A stretch of 64,000 nt of DNA from Mycobacterium sp. 852013-51886_SCH5428379 (GTDB lineage Bacteria; Actinomycetota; Actinomycetes; Mycobacteriales; Mycobacteriaceae), in the NCBI RefSeq assembly GCF_001665575.1, contig NZ_LZSU01000019.1, positions 348,389 through 412,388 of the forward strand. The letters are read 5' to 3'. A program made the position numbers and the translations under genes. The notes under the pieces are model-generated. The model ran no database searches, was not told where the DNA came from, and saw only the letters and a list, made by a program, of their open reading frames with translations. This document shows, piece by piece, positions 32,130 to 42,402 of this stretch (positions are counted from its first letter, which is position 1; each line of letters begins with the position of its first letter).

Positions 32130-33122
32130 GTGAACGCACAGGGTCCCGACATCGAGACGGTCCGGGCCGCGCTGACGCTGGCACTGCGCGCACCGTCGGT
32201 GCACAACTCGCAGCCGTGGCGGTGGCGGGTGGGCGAACAGAGCCTGCACCTCTACGCCGAGCGGTCGCTGCGACTCGAACACGCCGACCCCGACGCGCGG
32301 GAACTCGTCGTCAGCTGTGGCGCCGCCCTGAACCACTGCGTGGTCGCGCTGACCGCACTCGGATGGCGCTCGGTGGTCCACCGCCTGCCGAACCCCGCCG
32401 AGCCGCGACATCTGGCGTCCCTGGAACTACACCGGCAGACACCCGAGCACACCGACATCACCCTCGCCGCGGCGATCCCGCGGCGGCGTACCGACCGGCG
32501 GTTGTACAGCGCCTGGCCGGTGGCCGCCGGTGACGTCGCCCTGATGGGCGCCCGCGCGGCGCGGGCCGGTGTCACGATGCGCCGGGTCGAGGCGACACCG
32601 CACTTCCGCGCGATCGTCACGCAGGCGGTCCGGGCGCACGCCTCCGACCGGGAGTACCTGCAGGAGCTTTCGGTATGGAGCGGCAGACACGCGTCGACGG
32701 CCGGGGTGCCGGCGCGCAACACCCCGGCCGCGGTCTCGTCCGCCCCGGTCCCCGCCCGGCTGTTCGCCGGAGCGGCCCTGAGCCAACCCCCCGGGACCGA
32801 ACCTGCCGACGACAATGCCGTGCTGCTGGCCCTGGGCACCGCCACCGACGACACGGTGGCGCGGCTGCGTGCGGGCGAGGCCAGCAGCCTGATGATGCTC
32901 ACCGCGACCGCGCTCGGTCTGGCGAGTTGCCCGGTCACCGAGCCGCTCGAGATCCCCAGCACCCGCGACGCTGTGCAGACCGACGTCTTCGGCGCGAGCG
33001 CCGTCCCCCAGATGCTGCTCCGGATCGGTTGGGCCCCGGTCAACGCAGACCCGTTACCGGCGACACCGCGGCGTCCGCTCGACGAGGTGGTGTCCTGGCT
33101 GGACGGAACACCGTTCGGCTGA
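32130..33122 (+). CDS. Acg-like nitroreductase-family protein (DosR regulon type)
   Basis: 330-aa protein of the Acg/Rv2032-Rv3127-Rv3131 family, whose members have a duplicated nitroreductase fold and are induced by DosR in hypoxia. Typical features are [17 protein letters not shown] near the N-terminus, LVVSCGAALNH and the C-terminal SASAVPQMLLRIGW-like segment. Acg itself is thought to sequester FMN rather than to act as a reductase. Start GTG 32130 has AAGGTGG about 9 bp upstream; the frame is open to 32064. It is the first gene of an operon with the universal stress protein that follows after 27 bp. Confidence 0.9.
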   Translation: MNAQGPDIETVRAALTLALRAPSVHNSQPWRWRVGEQSLHLYAERSLRLEHADPDARELVVSCGAALNHCVVALTALGWRSVVHRLPNPAEPRHLASLELHRQTPEHTDITLAAAIPRRRTDRRLYSAWPVAAGDVALMGARAARAGVTMRRVEATPHFRAIVTQAVRAHASDREYLQELSVWSGRHASTAGVPARNTPAAVSSAPVPARLFAGAALSQPPGTEPADDNAVLLALGTATDDTVARLRAGEASSLMMLTATALGLASCPVTEPLEIPSTRDAVQTDVFGASAVPQMLLRIGWAPVNADPLPATPRRPLDEVVSWLDGTPFG

Positions 33123-33149
33123 GCAACTGACTCCACGAAAGGACTCAAG

Positions 33150-34022
33150 ATGAGTACGCAGACAAAGCCCCTCGGGATCGTCGTCGGCGTCGACGGCTCA
33201 CCGCCGGCGAGGGTGGCCGTGGACTGGGCCGCACGGGATGCCGCGCTGCACGGGGTACCGCTGACGCTGGTGTACGTCATGCCCGATGCCGATGCGCGGA
33301 TGTGGCTGGACATACCGATTCCGGCGGACTTCTGGCACGCGGCCGAACGCGACAGCCGAACGATCCTGCAGGACGCCACCGAACTCGCCCGCGAGGCCAC
33401 CGCGGCGCATCACATCACCGTCTCCACCCGGGTGGTCGAGGGCAACGCCGTTGCGGCTCTGGTCGATCTGTCGAAGGAGGCGCAGCTGGTCGCCGTGGGC
33501 AACCGCGGTTTGGGCAAGGTGGGCCGCGCGCTTCTGGGCTCCGTCAGCTCCGGCGTCGTGCACCACGCACACTGTCCGGTGGCGGTGATCCACGACGAGG
33601 ATCCGCTGATGCCGCAACCGGATCGTGCGCCGGTGGTGGTCGGCATCGACGGCTCACCCGCGTCCGAACGGGCCGTGGAGATCGCGTTCGACGAGGCGTC
33701 GCGCCGCGAGGTCGAACTCGTTGCGGTGCACGCCTGGAACCTGCCGGGCGCCGACGAGGGCGCTGACCCGCCGGAGGCGGTGGCCGAGGTGCTGGCCGAA
33801 CGTCTTGCCGGCTGGCAGGAGCGCTACCCCGATGTGTCGGTGCAGCGTCTGCTGGTTCGCGACCATCCCGCCGAGGCGCTGCTGGCCCAGTCGGAGCGAG
33901 CGCAGCTCACGGTGGTCGGCAGCCACGGCCGGGGTGGTTTCGCCGGAATGCTGTTGGGCTCGGTCAGTTCCGCACTGGTGCAGTCGGCGCGCATGCCGGT
34001 CATCGTCGCGCGACAGCCCTGA
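33150..34022 (+). CDS. Universal stress protein, tandem UspA domains
   Basis: 290 aa with two Usp domains (about 8-145 and 158-288). Each ends in the ATP-binding pattern G-x2-G-x9-G-S: VGNRGLGKVGRALLGSVSSG and VGSHGRGGFAGMLLGSVSSA. Such double-domain proteins (Rv2005c, Rv2623, Rv1996 class) are DosR targets that bind ATP and modulate growth under hypoxia. It starts at ATG 33150 with AAAGGA upstream. It is convergent with devS, 8 bp between stops. Confidence 0.95.
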   Translation: MSTQTKPLGIVVGVDGSPPARVAVDWAARDAALHGVPLTLVYVMPDADARMWLDIPIPADFWHAAERDSRTILQDATELAREATAAHHITVSTRVVEGNAVAALVDLSKEAQLVAVGNRGLGKVGRALLGSVSSGVVHHAHCPVAVIHDEDPLMPQPDRAPVVVGIDGSPASERAVEIAFDEASRREVELVAVHAWNLPGADEGADPPEAVAEVLAERLAGWQERYPDVSVQRLLVRDHPAEALLAQSERAQLTVVGSHGRGGFAGMLLGSVSSALVQSARMPVIVARQP

Positions 34023-34030
34023 CAGCGCCC

Positions 34031-36430
<2,400 letters not shown>

Positions 36431-37408
36431 TCACGCCCGTACCTCGAGGACCTCGCCGACCGGACGCCGCGGCGTCGGCAGCGGCGCGTCCTCGAGCGAC
36501 GGGGCCAGGCCCACGCGGATCACCAGCTGGGGATGATCGCGCCCGATCAGCGACGACAGGAGCTGCGCAACGGTGGTGAGTTCGGTCAGGTGACTCAGGG
36601 TGCACGTCGCCAGCCCGGCCGCCGTCGCCTCGAGGAGAACCTGCGACAGGGTTTCGCCGCACCCGAGGACGCCGCTGCCGGTGGTGTCGTGCGCGGAGAC
36701 CACAAGGATCTTCGATCTGTCCTGCGGAATGCTGCGCCGCCGCTCCGTCAGGCGACGGTTGTCCGGGAACGCGCGGCCGATGTCCACGCGGTCCCGTTCG
36801 GCCGCCGACACCAACGCGTCCCCCGGGATACCGTCGGATACGGCGAATAGCTTGCTCCACCAGGTCAATTCCGCGTGATACTCCGAATCGCAATACCGCA
36901 GCGCCTCGTTGAGTTCGGAGGCTTCGGCCAGCTGGGGACGGACGTCGTCGCGTACGACGTCGACGATCGCCACCGATTCGTCGACCGCGCCGCGTAGCAG
37001 CGCCTCCAACGACGCCCACTCCGGCGGCGCCTCGAACGGGAGCCGATCGGTGTGGCGGCGGCGGATCGCCTCGGCCCGGGCGCGGTGTCCGTCGGTCACC
37101 TCCGGCATCGGCGAGAAGGTGATGGCGGCGATATGCCGGCGGTCGGCGGTATCCGGATAGCGGTCGACGTCGGCGATCCATCCGCTCGCCGCCATGGCCA
37201 CTCGCAGGTGGTCCAGCGCGGCGCCACAGCTCAGCAGGGCCTCACGGCCGGAACGGTCGGTCGTCACCACCCGGTCCGCGTCCAGGAACAGGTGCAGTGC
37301 TGAACCGTCGGCGATCCAGCGCCACGGCTGGCTGTTGTGCACCGACGGCGCCCGGCATGCCAAGGCGACGGCGTTCTCGATCGTGTCGAGCGGCGGCATT
37401 GAGATCAT
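36431..37408 (-). CDS. Acg-like nitroreductase-family protein
   Basis: 325-aa second Acg-type protein, with [19 protein letters not shown] at the N-terminus and [20 protein letters not shown] typical of the family. It starts at ATG 37408 with GGAGG about 7 bp upstream. It directly precedes devR, in the position held by the Usp gene Rv3134c in M. tuberculosis, and the promoter in front of it holds two DosR-box-like sites. So it is probably autoinduced with devRS. FMN binding is likely; enzymatic activity is uncertain in this family. Confidence 0.9.
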   Translation of the reverse strand: MISMPPLDTIENAVALACRAPSVHNSQPWRWIADGSALHLFLDADRVVTTDRSGREALLSCGAALDHLRVAMAASGWIADVDRYPDTADRRHIAAITFSPMPEVTDGHRARAEAIRRRHTDRLPFEAPPEWASLEALLRGAVDESVAIVDVVRDDVRPQLAEASELNEALRYCDSEYHAELTWWSKLFAVSDGIPGDALVSAAERDRVDIGRAFPDNRRLTERRRSIPQDRSKILVVSAHDTTGSGVLGCGETLSQVLLEATAAGLATCTLSHLTELTTVAQLLSSLIGRDHPQLVIRVGLAPSLEDAPLPTPRRPVGEVLEVRA

Positions 37409-37456
37409 CGATGGTCCTCCTCACCCCATCGTCATAACGGGACCGTGCCGTGGCAA

Positions 37457-37470
37457 GGGTCCTTTGTCAC
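37457..37470. promoter_or_regulatory. DosR-box-like site 1
   Basis: GGGTCCTTTGTCAC matches the DosR core GGGACTWWAGTCCC at about 10 of 14 positions. It is 48 bp before the Acg-like start (37408) in the bidirectional promoter. Confidence 0.5.
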
Positions 37471-37483
37471 AGCACGCCGCCAG

Positions 37484-37497
37484 GGGACTTTCGGCCC
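37484..37497. promoter_or_regulatory. DosR-box-like site 2
   Basis: GGGACTTTCGGCCC matches the DosR core at 12 of 14 positions. It lies 38 bp before the start of the kinase-like gene (37536), and 27 bp centre-to-centre from site 1. Confidence 0.65.
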
Positions 37498-37535
37498 TGT
37501 GCCGGGACATGCTCCCAGGGAGCAGAATTTGGTGT

Positions 37536-38990
37536 ATGACGACAGTCTGGAACACCGCCGCCGAAGTGCACGAGACCCATACCGGCGTGGTGTTCATGTT
37601 CGGTGACCGGGCTTACAAGGTGAAGAAACCCGTCGTCACCGACTTCCTGGACTTCAGTTCCCTCGACAGTCGCGAGCGGGTCTGCGCCCGCGAGGTCGAG
37701 CTGAACAGCCGCCTGGCGCCGGGTGGCTATCTCGGTGTCGGCCATGTGCACAGCCCTGGCCAGGAGGGGCCCGAACCGGTGGTGGTGATGCGGCGCTATC
37801 CCGACACCTGTCGGCTGCGCTCGATGATCCTGCGCGGTGAGCCCGTCACCGACCAGCTGACAGCACTGGCCGGCATGCTGGCGACGTTCCATTCCGAGTC
37901 ACACCGGTCCGCGGAGATCGATGCGTGCGCGACGGTCTCTGCCGTCGAGGATCGGTGGTACGAGAACCTCGACGAACTCGACCGCTCCACCGGCACCGTG
38001 CTGCCGCAACAATTGGTGGGCGAGGTTCGGCGGCTGGTCACGCGGTATCTCGACGGTCGGGCTGCGCTGTTCGCCGGCCGGATCGCCGCCTCCCGCATCG
38101 TCGATGGACACGGCGACCTGTCGACCGACGACGTCTTCTGCGCACCGGAGGGTCCGGTTCCGTTGGACTGCTTGGAGTTCGACGATCAGCTGCGGTTCGT
38201 CGACGGCATCGACGACGCCGCCTTCCTGGCGATGGATCTGGAGTTCCTGGGGCGACAGGATCTCGCAGAGGTGTTTTTGGATCGGTACCGGGAGCTGGCG
38301 GGCGACACGGTGCCGCGCTCGTTGATCGATTTCTACATCGCGTATCGCGCCGTGGTGAGGGCGAAGGTGGACTGCATCCGGGTCGGCCAGGGACACGACG
38401 CGTCGGCCGCAGACGCCCGATGGCATCTGAAACTCGCCGTCAACCATCTCAGGGCGGCGACGGTGCGGCTGGTGATCGTCGGCGGCGGGCCAGGGACCGG
38501 TAAGACCACGCTGGCCACCGCGCTCGGGGAATCGCTTCCGGCACAGGTGCTCTCGACTGACGTCGTTCGCCGGGAACTGCAGGCCGACGGCGTCATCGAT
38601 GGGGATGTCGGCGCGTTGAACGCCGGTCTTTACGCACCGCAGACGGTGGAGTTGGTGTACAAGACGATGCTGCGCCGCGCGGCCTCGCTGCTCGCCAACG
38701 GGGTGTCGGTCATCCTCGACGGCACGTGGCGCGAAGCTTCGCACCGTGCCGCGGCACGCGCTGCAGCAGAGCGCAACGCGGCGGCCTTCGTCGAATTGTC
38801 CTGCACCACAAGTCTTGCCGCGGCACAGAAGCGCATCGAGGACAGGGGCGAGACGGCGTCGGACGCGACCCCGCAGATCGCGGCCGAGATCACCGCGCCC
38901 ACGTGGCCGGAGGCCCATCGTGTCGACACGGGTCGCCCGCTGGCCGACTCGGTGGCCGACGCGCAGCAGATCTGCTGTCTTGCGGTATGA
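37536..38990 (+). CDS. Rv2004c-like protein: aminoglycoside-phosphotransferase-like domain plus P-loop kinase
   Basis: 484 aa in two parts. Residues about 1-300 resemble an APH/choline-kinase-like fold (HGDLSTDDVF, then LDCLEFDDQLRFVDGIDDAAFLAMDLEF). Residues about 310-484 are a P-loop nucleoside-kinase-like domain with Walker A GGGPGTGKTTLA and STDVVRREL. This is the layout of the DosR-regulon protein Rv2004c (similar length). Its substrate is not known. ATG 37536 was chosen; an in-frame ATG at 37509 is possible. It is transcribed divergently from the devRS operon across two DosR-box-like sites. Confidence 0.88.
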   Translation: MTTVWNTAAEVHETHTGVVFMFGDRAYKVKKPVVTDFLDFSSLDSRERVCAREVELNSRLAPGGYLGVGHVHSPGQEGPEPVVVMRRYPDTCRLRSMILRGEPVTDQLTALAGMLATFHSESHRSAEIDACATVSAVEDRWYENLDELDRSTGTVLPQQLVGEVRRLVTRYLDGRAALFAGRIAASRIVDGHGDLSTDDVFCAPEGPVPLDCLEFDDQLRFVDGIDDAAFLAMDLEFLGRQDLAEVFLDRYRELAGDTVPRSLIDFYIAYRAVVRAKVDCIRVGQGHDASAADARWHLKLAVNHLRAATVRLVIVGGGPGTGKTTLATALGESLPAQVLSTDVVRRELQADGVIDGDVGALNAGLYAPQTVELVYKTMLRRAASLLANGVSVILDGTWREASHRAAARAAAERNAAAFVELSCTTSLAAAQKRIEDRGETASDATPQIAAEITAPTWPEAHRVDTGRPLADSVADAQQICCLAV

Positions 38991-39004
38991 GGGCCGTTGG
39001 TCCC
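38991..39004 (+). promoter_or_regulatory. DosR-box-like site before the second usp gene
   Basis: GGGCCGTTGGTCCC matches the DosR core GGGACTWWAGTCCC at 11 of 14 positions. It begins directly after the stop codon of the kinase-like gene and lies 72 bp before the usp start at 39077. Confidence 0.5.
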
Positions 39005-39076
39005 TACCGGCCGTCACGCAGCGAACGTATCGTTGGTGACGATCGCAGCCAGATGTGAGCGACGAGGGAGACAACG

Positions 39077-39958
39077 ATGTCTGACACTGACCTGACCGCC
39101 GAAATCATCGTGGGCGTGGATGATTCGCCGGCATCTGAACCCGCGCTGCAGTGGGCGGCGGCCGAGGCGGTGTTGCGCCAGTGCCGTTTGGTCATCGTGT
39201 ACGCGGTGAATCCGATCCCCGTCGCGTGGTCGGCCGTCCCGGCGCCGGCGGGTCTCGTGGACTGGCAACAGGCCATCGGCCGCGAAATCTTGGCGGACGC
39301 CGAGAAGATCGCCAGAAACGCCACCGACGGGGCGGTGGAGATATCCACCGAGTTCTTCGTCGCGGCGCCCATCGCCACCCTCGTCGAGCGGTCCGCGCGG
39401 GCGCAGATGGTGGTTGTCGGTAGCCGCGGTCGCGGTGCGCTCAGCCGCACCGTCCTCGGCTCGGTCAGCACCGGGCTGGTGCACCGCGCCCAATGCCCTG
39501 TAGCGGTGATCCACGATGAGGAGGATGCGGCGCCACCCGCGCCCACGGCGCCGGTCCTGCTGGGATTCGACGGGTCGGAGGCAGGCCAGGCCGCCACCGC
39601 GCTGGCCTTCGAAGAGGCCTCGCGACGCGGGGTGGAGCTCATCGCCCTGCACGCGTGGTGGTCGTCGGGGGCGTACGACTTCCCCGGCGCGGTGTGGGAG
39701 GAAGTCCAGCCCGATGTGGAGCGCGAAGTCGCCGAACAGCTGGCCCGCTGGCAGGAACGGTTCCCGGGCGTCGCCGTGCAGCGGATCGTCGTCCCCGATC
39801 TGCCGGCACAGCGGCTGGTCAACCATTCCAGTTCAGCTCAGCTGCTGATCGTCGGCAGCCGCGGACACGGCGCGGTGGCCAGTGCCCTGCTGGGTTCGGT
39901 GAGCACCGCTGTGGTGCAGGCAGCGCGAATCCCGGTGATCGTGGCGCGGCCTCGGTGA
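39077..39958 (+). CDS. Universal stress protein, tandem UspA domains
   Basis: 293 aa with two Usp domains, each ending in the ATP-binding pattern: VGSRGRGALSRTVLGSVSTG and VGSRGHGAVASALLGSVSTA. It is similar to the 33150 protein but clearly not a recent duplicate. It starts at ATG 39077 with GAGGGAG upstream and has a DosR-box-like site in front. It is the last gene of the dormancy island before the tRNA cluster. Likely role: ATP-binding stress protein in hypoxia. Confidence 0.95.
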   Translation: MSDTDLTAEIIVGVDDSPASEPALQWAAAEAVLRQCRLVIVYAVNPIPVAWSAVPAPAGLVDWQQAIGREILADAEKIARNATDGAVEISTEFFVAAPIATLVERSARAQMVVVGSRGRGALSRTVLGSVSTGLVHRAQCPVAVIHDEEDAAPPAPTAPVLLGFDGSEAGQAATALAFEEASRRGVELIALHAWWSSGAYDFPGAVWEEVQPDVEREVAEQLARWQERFPGVAVQRIVVPDLPAQRLVNHSSSAQLLIVGSRGHGAVASALLGSVSTAVVQAARIPVIVARPR

Positions 39959-40085
39959 GGTGGATGCGGCGGCTCTGACAGGTCGCCGCTCGCCAAAGCG
40001 GCGGAAATGACGGGGCTTTCGTACCTGACGATTGCCTTGGAAAGTCGACGACCGGTGTCCGGAGCTGCCGCAGATTCCGGCGTTG

Positions 40086-40160
40086 TGGTGGTCCCGGCTG
40101 GTTTCGAACCAGCGACCTTCCGCGTGTGAGGCGGACGCTCTCCCACTGAGCTACGGGACC
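40086..40160 (-). tRNA. tRNA-Val (anticodon CAC)
   Basis: Full cloverleaf on the minus strand: acceptor GGTCCCG/CGGGACC, D-stem GCTC/GAGC, anticodon loop CTCACAC, T-stem GCTGG/CCAGC, and encoded CCA. The anticodon CAC reads GTG valine codons. Confidence 0.96.
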
Positions 40161-40375
40161 TGATGGGAACCGGCCCTGCGAGAAGGGCCGAACGAGGACG
40201 AAGATTATCACGCAGCCGCTGACGGCCCTCAATCCCCCGTTCGTGCGGTCGGCGAACCGCCGCGCGCAGGCGGCTGAAATGCGACGACGCGCCTACGCTC
40301 CAGGGGATTTGTGTGGCTCGTGGTTCGTGCACTAATGTTCTGCATCGCGACGGACGACGATCTCGCCCGTAGCAC

Positions 40376-40448
40376 GCGGATGTAGCGCAGTTGGTAGCGC
40401 ATCACCTTGCCAAGGTGAGGGTCGCGGGTTCGAATCCCGTCATCCGCT
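40376..40448 (+). tRNA. tRNA-Gly (anticodon GCC)
   Basis: Acceptor GCGGATG/CATCCGC, anticodon loop TTGCCAA, T-arm GCGGG TTCGAAT CCCGT, discriminator T. No CCA is encoded, unlike the two tRNA genes downstream. Confidence 0.96.
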
Positions 40449-40476
40449 CGAGGTGCAGTCATGCATCAACCCCAGC

Positions 40477-40550
40477 GGTGGAGTGGCCGAGTGGTGAGGC
40501 AACGGCCTGCAAAGCCGTGCACACGGGTTCGATTCCCGTCTCCACCTCCA
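40477..40550 (+). tRNA. tRNA-Cys (anticodon GCA)
   Basis: Acceptor GGTGGAG/CTCCACC, anticodon stem ACGGC/GCCGT with loop CTGCAAA, T-arm ACGGG TTCGATT CCCGT, discriminator T and encoded CCA. Confidence 0.96.
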
Positions 40551-40564
40551 TCCGCAGTTTCCCG

Positions 40565-40639
40565 GCGCGATTAGCTCAGCGGGAGAGCGCTTCCCTGACA
40601 CGGAAGAGGTCACTGGTTCAATCCCAGTATCGCGCACCA
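40565..40639 (+). tRNA. tRNA-Val (anticodon GAC)
   Basis: Acceptor GCGCGAT/ATCGCGC, anticodon loop CTGACAC, T-arm ACTGG TTCAATC CCAGT, discriminator A and encoded CCA. It is the third gene of a plus-strand Gly-Cys-Val cluster. Confidence 0.96.
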
Positions 40640-40654
40640 CAGTTTTGCGAGGTC

Positions 40655-40677
40655 AGGCCCGGTTTCTACCGGGCCTT
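40655..40677 (+). terminator. Hairpin terminator after the tRNA cluster
   Basis: AGGCCCGG-TTTCTA-CCGGGCCT followed by TCGTCG. An 8-bp GC-rich stem 15 bp after the tRNA-Val CCA; the T tract is short, as is common in mycobacteria. Confidence 0.65.
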
Positions 40678-40697
40678 CGTCGTCTCCGCCGTCGACT

Positions 40698-40910
40698 TCA
40701 TTCCGGCGAGTCTCCCTCTGCGGCACGCGCGCTGCGGTACGTCTGCATCGCGGGCCCGGTCTCGATCCGTACCCGCAGCATCCGCAGGTAGCCGCGCATC
40801 CATAGCTGCGGCAGCACCAGCGAGTCGCCGCCGGCGTACGGGTTGCTGTCGCCGGGTTCAGCCAGCGACCCGGAGTAGAGCGCGTACATGTACTCGGCGC
40901 GCTTCGACAC
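40698..40910 (-). CDS. Small conserved-looking protein of unknown function
   Basis: 70-aa protein starting at GTG 40910. Composition is protein-like rather than shadow-like: many Tyr, Met and acidic residues (RAEYMYALYSGSLAEPGD, LVLPQLWMRGYLRMLRVRIE). No signal peptide, Cys pairs or known motif. The same frame is open upstream to about 41066, with plausible amino acids (WDRHTGPERLHARW) but no ATG or GTG, so a longer form would need a non-standard start or a sequence error. It lies downstream of the P450 on the same strand, next to the tRNA cluster. Confidence 0.55.
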   Translation of the reverse strand: MSKRAEYMYALYSGSLAEPGDSNPYAGGDSLVLPQLWMRGYLRMLRVRIETGPAMQTYRSARAAEGDSPE

Positions 40911-41069
40911 CCACCGAGCATGCAGCCGCTCGGGCCCGGTGTGGCGATCCCACGCCGACGAGCAGGACGTCGCTGCAAGCGCCTCCTGTGCCCTCGGCGG
41001 TACTTTGTGCGCACGCGGACGCCGGTCCGCGGCGGAGCGATCGGCGACTGCCTCCGCCGCGATGCGCTA

Positions 41070-42317
41070 TTACCCGGTGGATCCCCCAGACGCCGAGCCG
41101 CCGATGTGCACAGGCAGTCTCAGCAGACCCCGCATCAGCGTGCTCGAGCGGTACTTCAGCGGTTCGTCCTCGGCCAGTTCGACGTGGTGGAACCGCGACA
41201 GCAGCCGGTCCAGCGCGATCTCGGCCTCCATCCGGGCCAGGGGCGCCCCGATGCAGTGGTGAATGCCATGGCCGAACGCGAGATGACGGTTGTCCGTGCG
41301 GCCGATGTCGAAGGTGTCGGCGTCGGGAAACTGGCGTTCGTCGCGGTTGGCACCCAGGAGGGCGATCATCACCAGTTCTCCCGCCGGGATCTCGATATCA
41401 CCGACGCTGACCGGCTCGCCGGTGAACCGGACGGTCGCAGTATTGAGCGGGCTTTCGAAACGCAGCGTCTCTTCGACCGCGGCCGGCAACAACGATCTGT
41501 GGGCCCGCACCGCCGCCAGCTGGGCTGGGTGCCGCAGCAGTGCCAGTACCCCGTTGGCGATCAGGTTCACCGTCGTCTCATAGCCGGCCACGATCAACAG
41601 GAAAGCCGTCCCCAATAACTCGTCCTCGCTCAGACGATCACCGTCGTCGCGCAGGTGCACGAGGTGACCGAGCACATCGCGCGCCGGCTGTTCCCGCTTG
41701 GCAGCGACGATGGTCTGCAGAAGCTGCGTCAGCTCCGCCCGCGCGCGATGCACCTCGTCCGGCACGCTGGTATTGAAAACCGGCATCACGAGCGAAGCGA
41801 ACCGGCCTCGCACCGCCGTTGGGACACCGAGCAATTCACCGATCACGCGGATGGGCAGCGGCAGGGCCAACGTCTGCATCAGATCGACACGGCCCGGCGC
41901 CTGGTGGCTCATCTCGGTGAGCAGGTCGTCGGCGATGTCGACGATGGCTGGACGCAACCCCGCCACCGCACGTGCCGTGAACGCCGCAGTCACGAGCCGG
42001 CGTAAGCGCGTGTGGTCCGGCGGGTCCCGAAACAACATGTTGTCGCCCAGCACTGTGCCGATGGTGGACGCGTTGCCCGGTGGGAAGAGACTGCCGGCGG
42101 TCGGGCCGTGCTTCTTCAACCGGGGATCGGCGAGCAGCTGTCGGGCCTCGTCGTAACGCGTGACCATCCAGACATTCACGCCGCCCCACATGCGCACCCG
42201 GTGCACCGGACCCCGTCGCCGCAGCTCGGCATAAACCACATGGGGGTTCTGAAGGAACGACTCATTGAGTGTCGTTGAGATTTCACCGCGTTGATCGTCG
42301 TTCGGGTGCACGCTCAT
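41070..42317 (-). CDS. Cytochrome P450
   Basis: 415-aa soluble bacterial P450 of class I length. The heme-binding loop FGHGIHHCIGAPLAR holds the axial Cys. The I-helix is IVAGYETTVNL, the K-helix ExxR is ETLRFES. Substrate recognition cannot be read off, but the class (CYP105/107/125-like length) monooxygenates lipids or xenobiotics using ferredoxin and a reductase from elsewhere. It starts at ATG 42317. The nearest gene downstream on the same strand is the 70-aa ORF. No ferredoxin gene is linked. Confidence 0.95.
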   Translation of the reverse strand: MSVHPNDDQRGEISTTLNESFLQNPHVVYAELRRRGPVHRVRMWGGVNVWMVTRYDEARQLLADPRLKKHGPTAGSLFPPGNASTIGTVLGDNMLFRDPPDHTRLRRLVTAAFTARAVAGLRPAIVDIADDLLTEMSHQAPGRVDLMQTLALPLPIRVIGELLGVPTAVRGRFASLVMPVFNTSVPDEVHRARAELTQLLQTIVAAKREQPARDVLGHLVHLRDDGDRLSEDELLGTAFLLIVAGYETTVNLIANGVLALLRHPAQLAAVRAHRSLLPAAVEETLRFESPLNTATVRFTGEPVSVGDIEIPAGELVMIALLGANRDERQFPDADTFDIGRTDNRHLAFGHGIHHCIGAPLARMEAEIALDRLLSRFHHVELAEDEPLKYRSSTLMRGLLRLPVHIGGSASGGSTG

Positions 42318-42402
42318 GCTGCCATGCTGGCGGCGTCGACCCGCCCTATCCAGGCCAGACTCTTGCTAGCACTGGCAGGGCACCCCCTCCGCGCCGACGG
42401 CG

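Noticed and set aside
40086..40639. Phage or integrative element at the tRNA cluster
   Set aside because: No integrase gene or att-like duplication of a tRNA 3' end was seen nearby.
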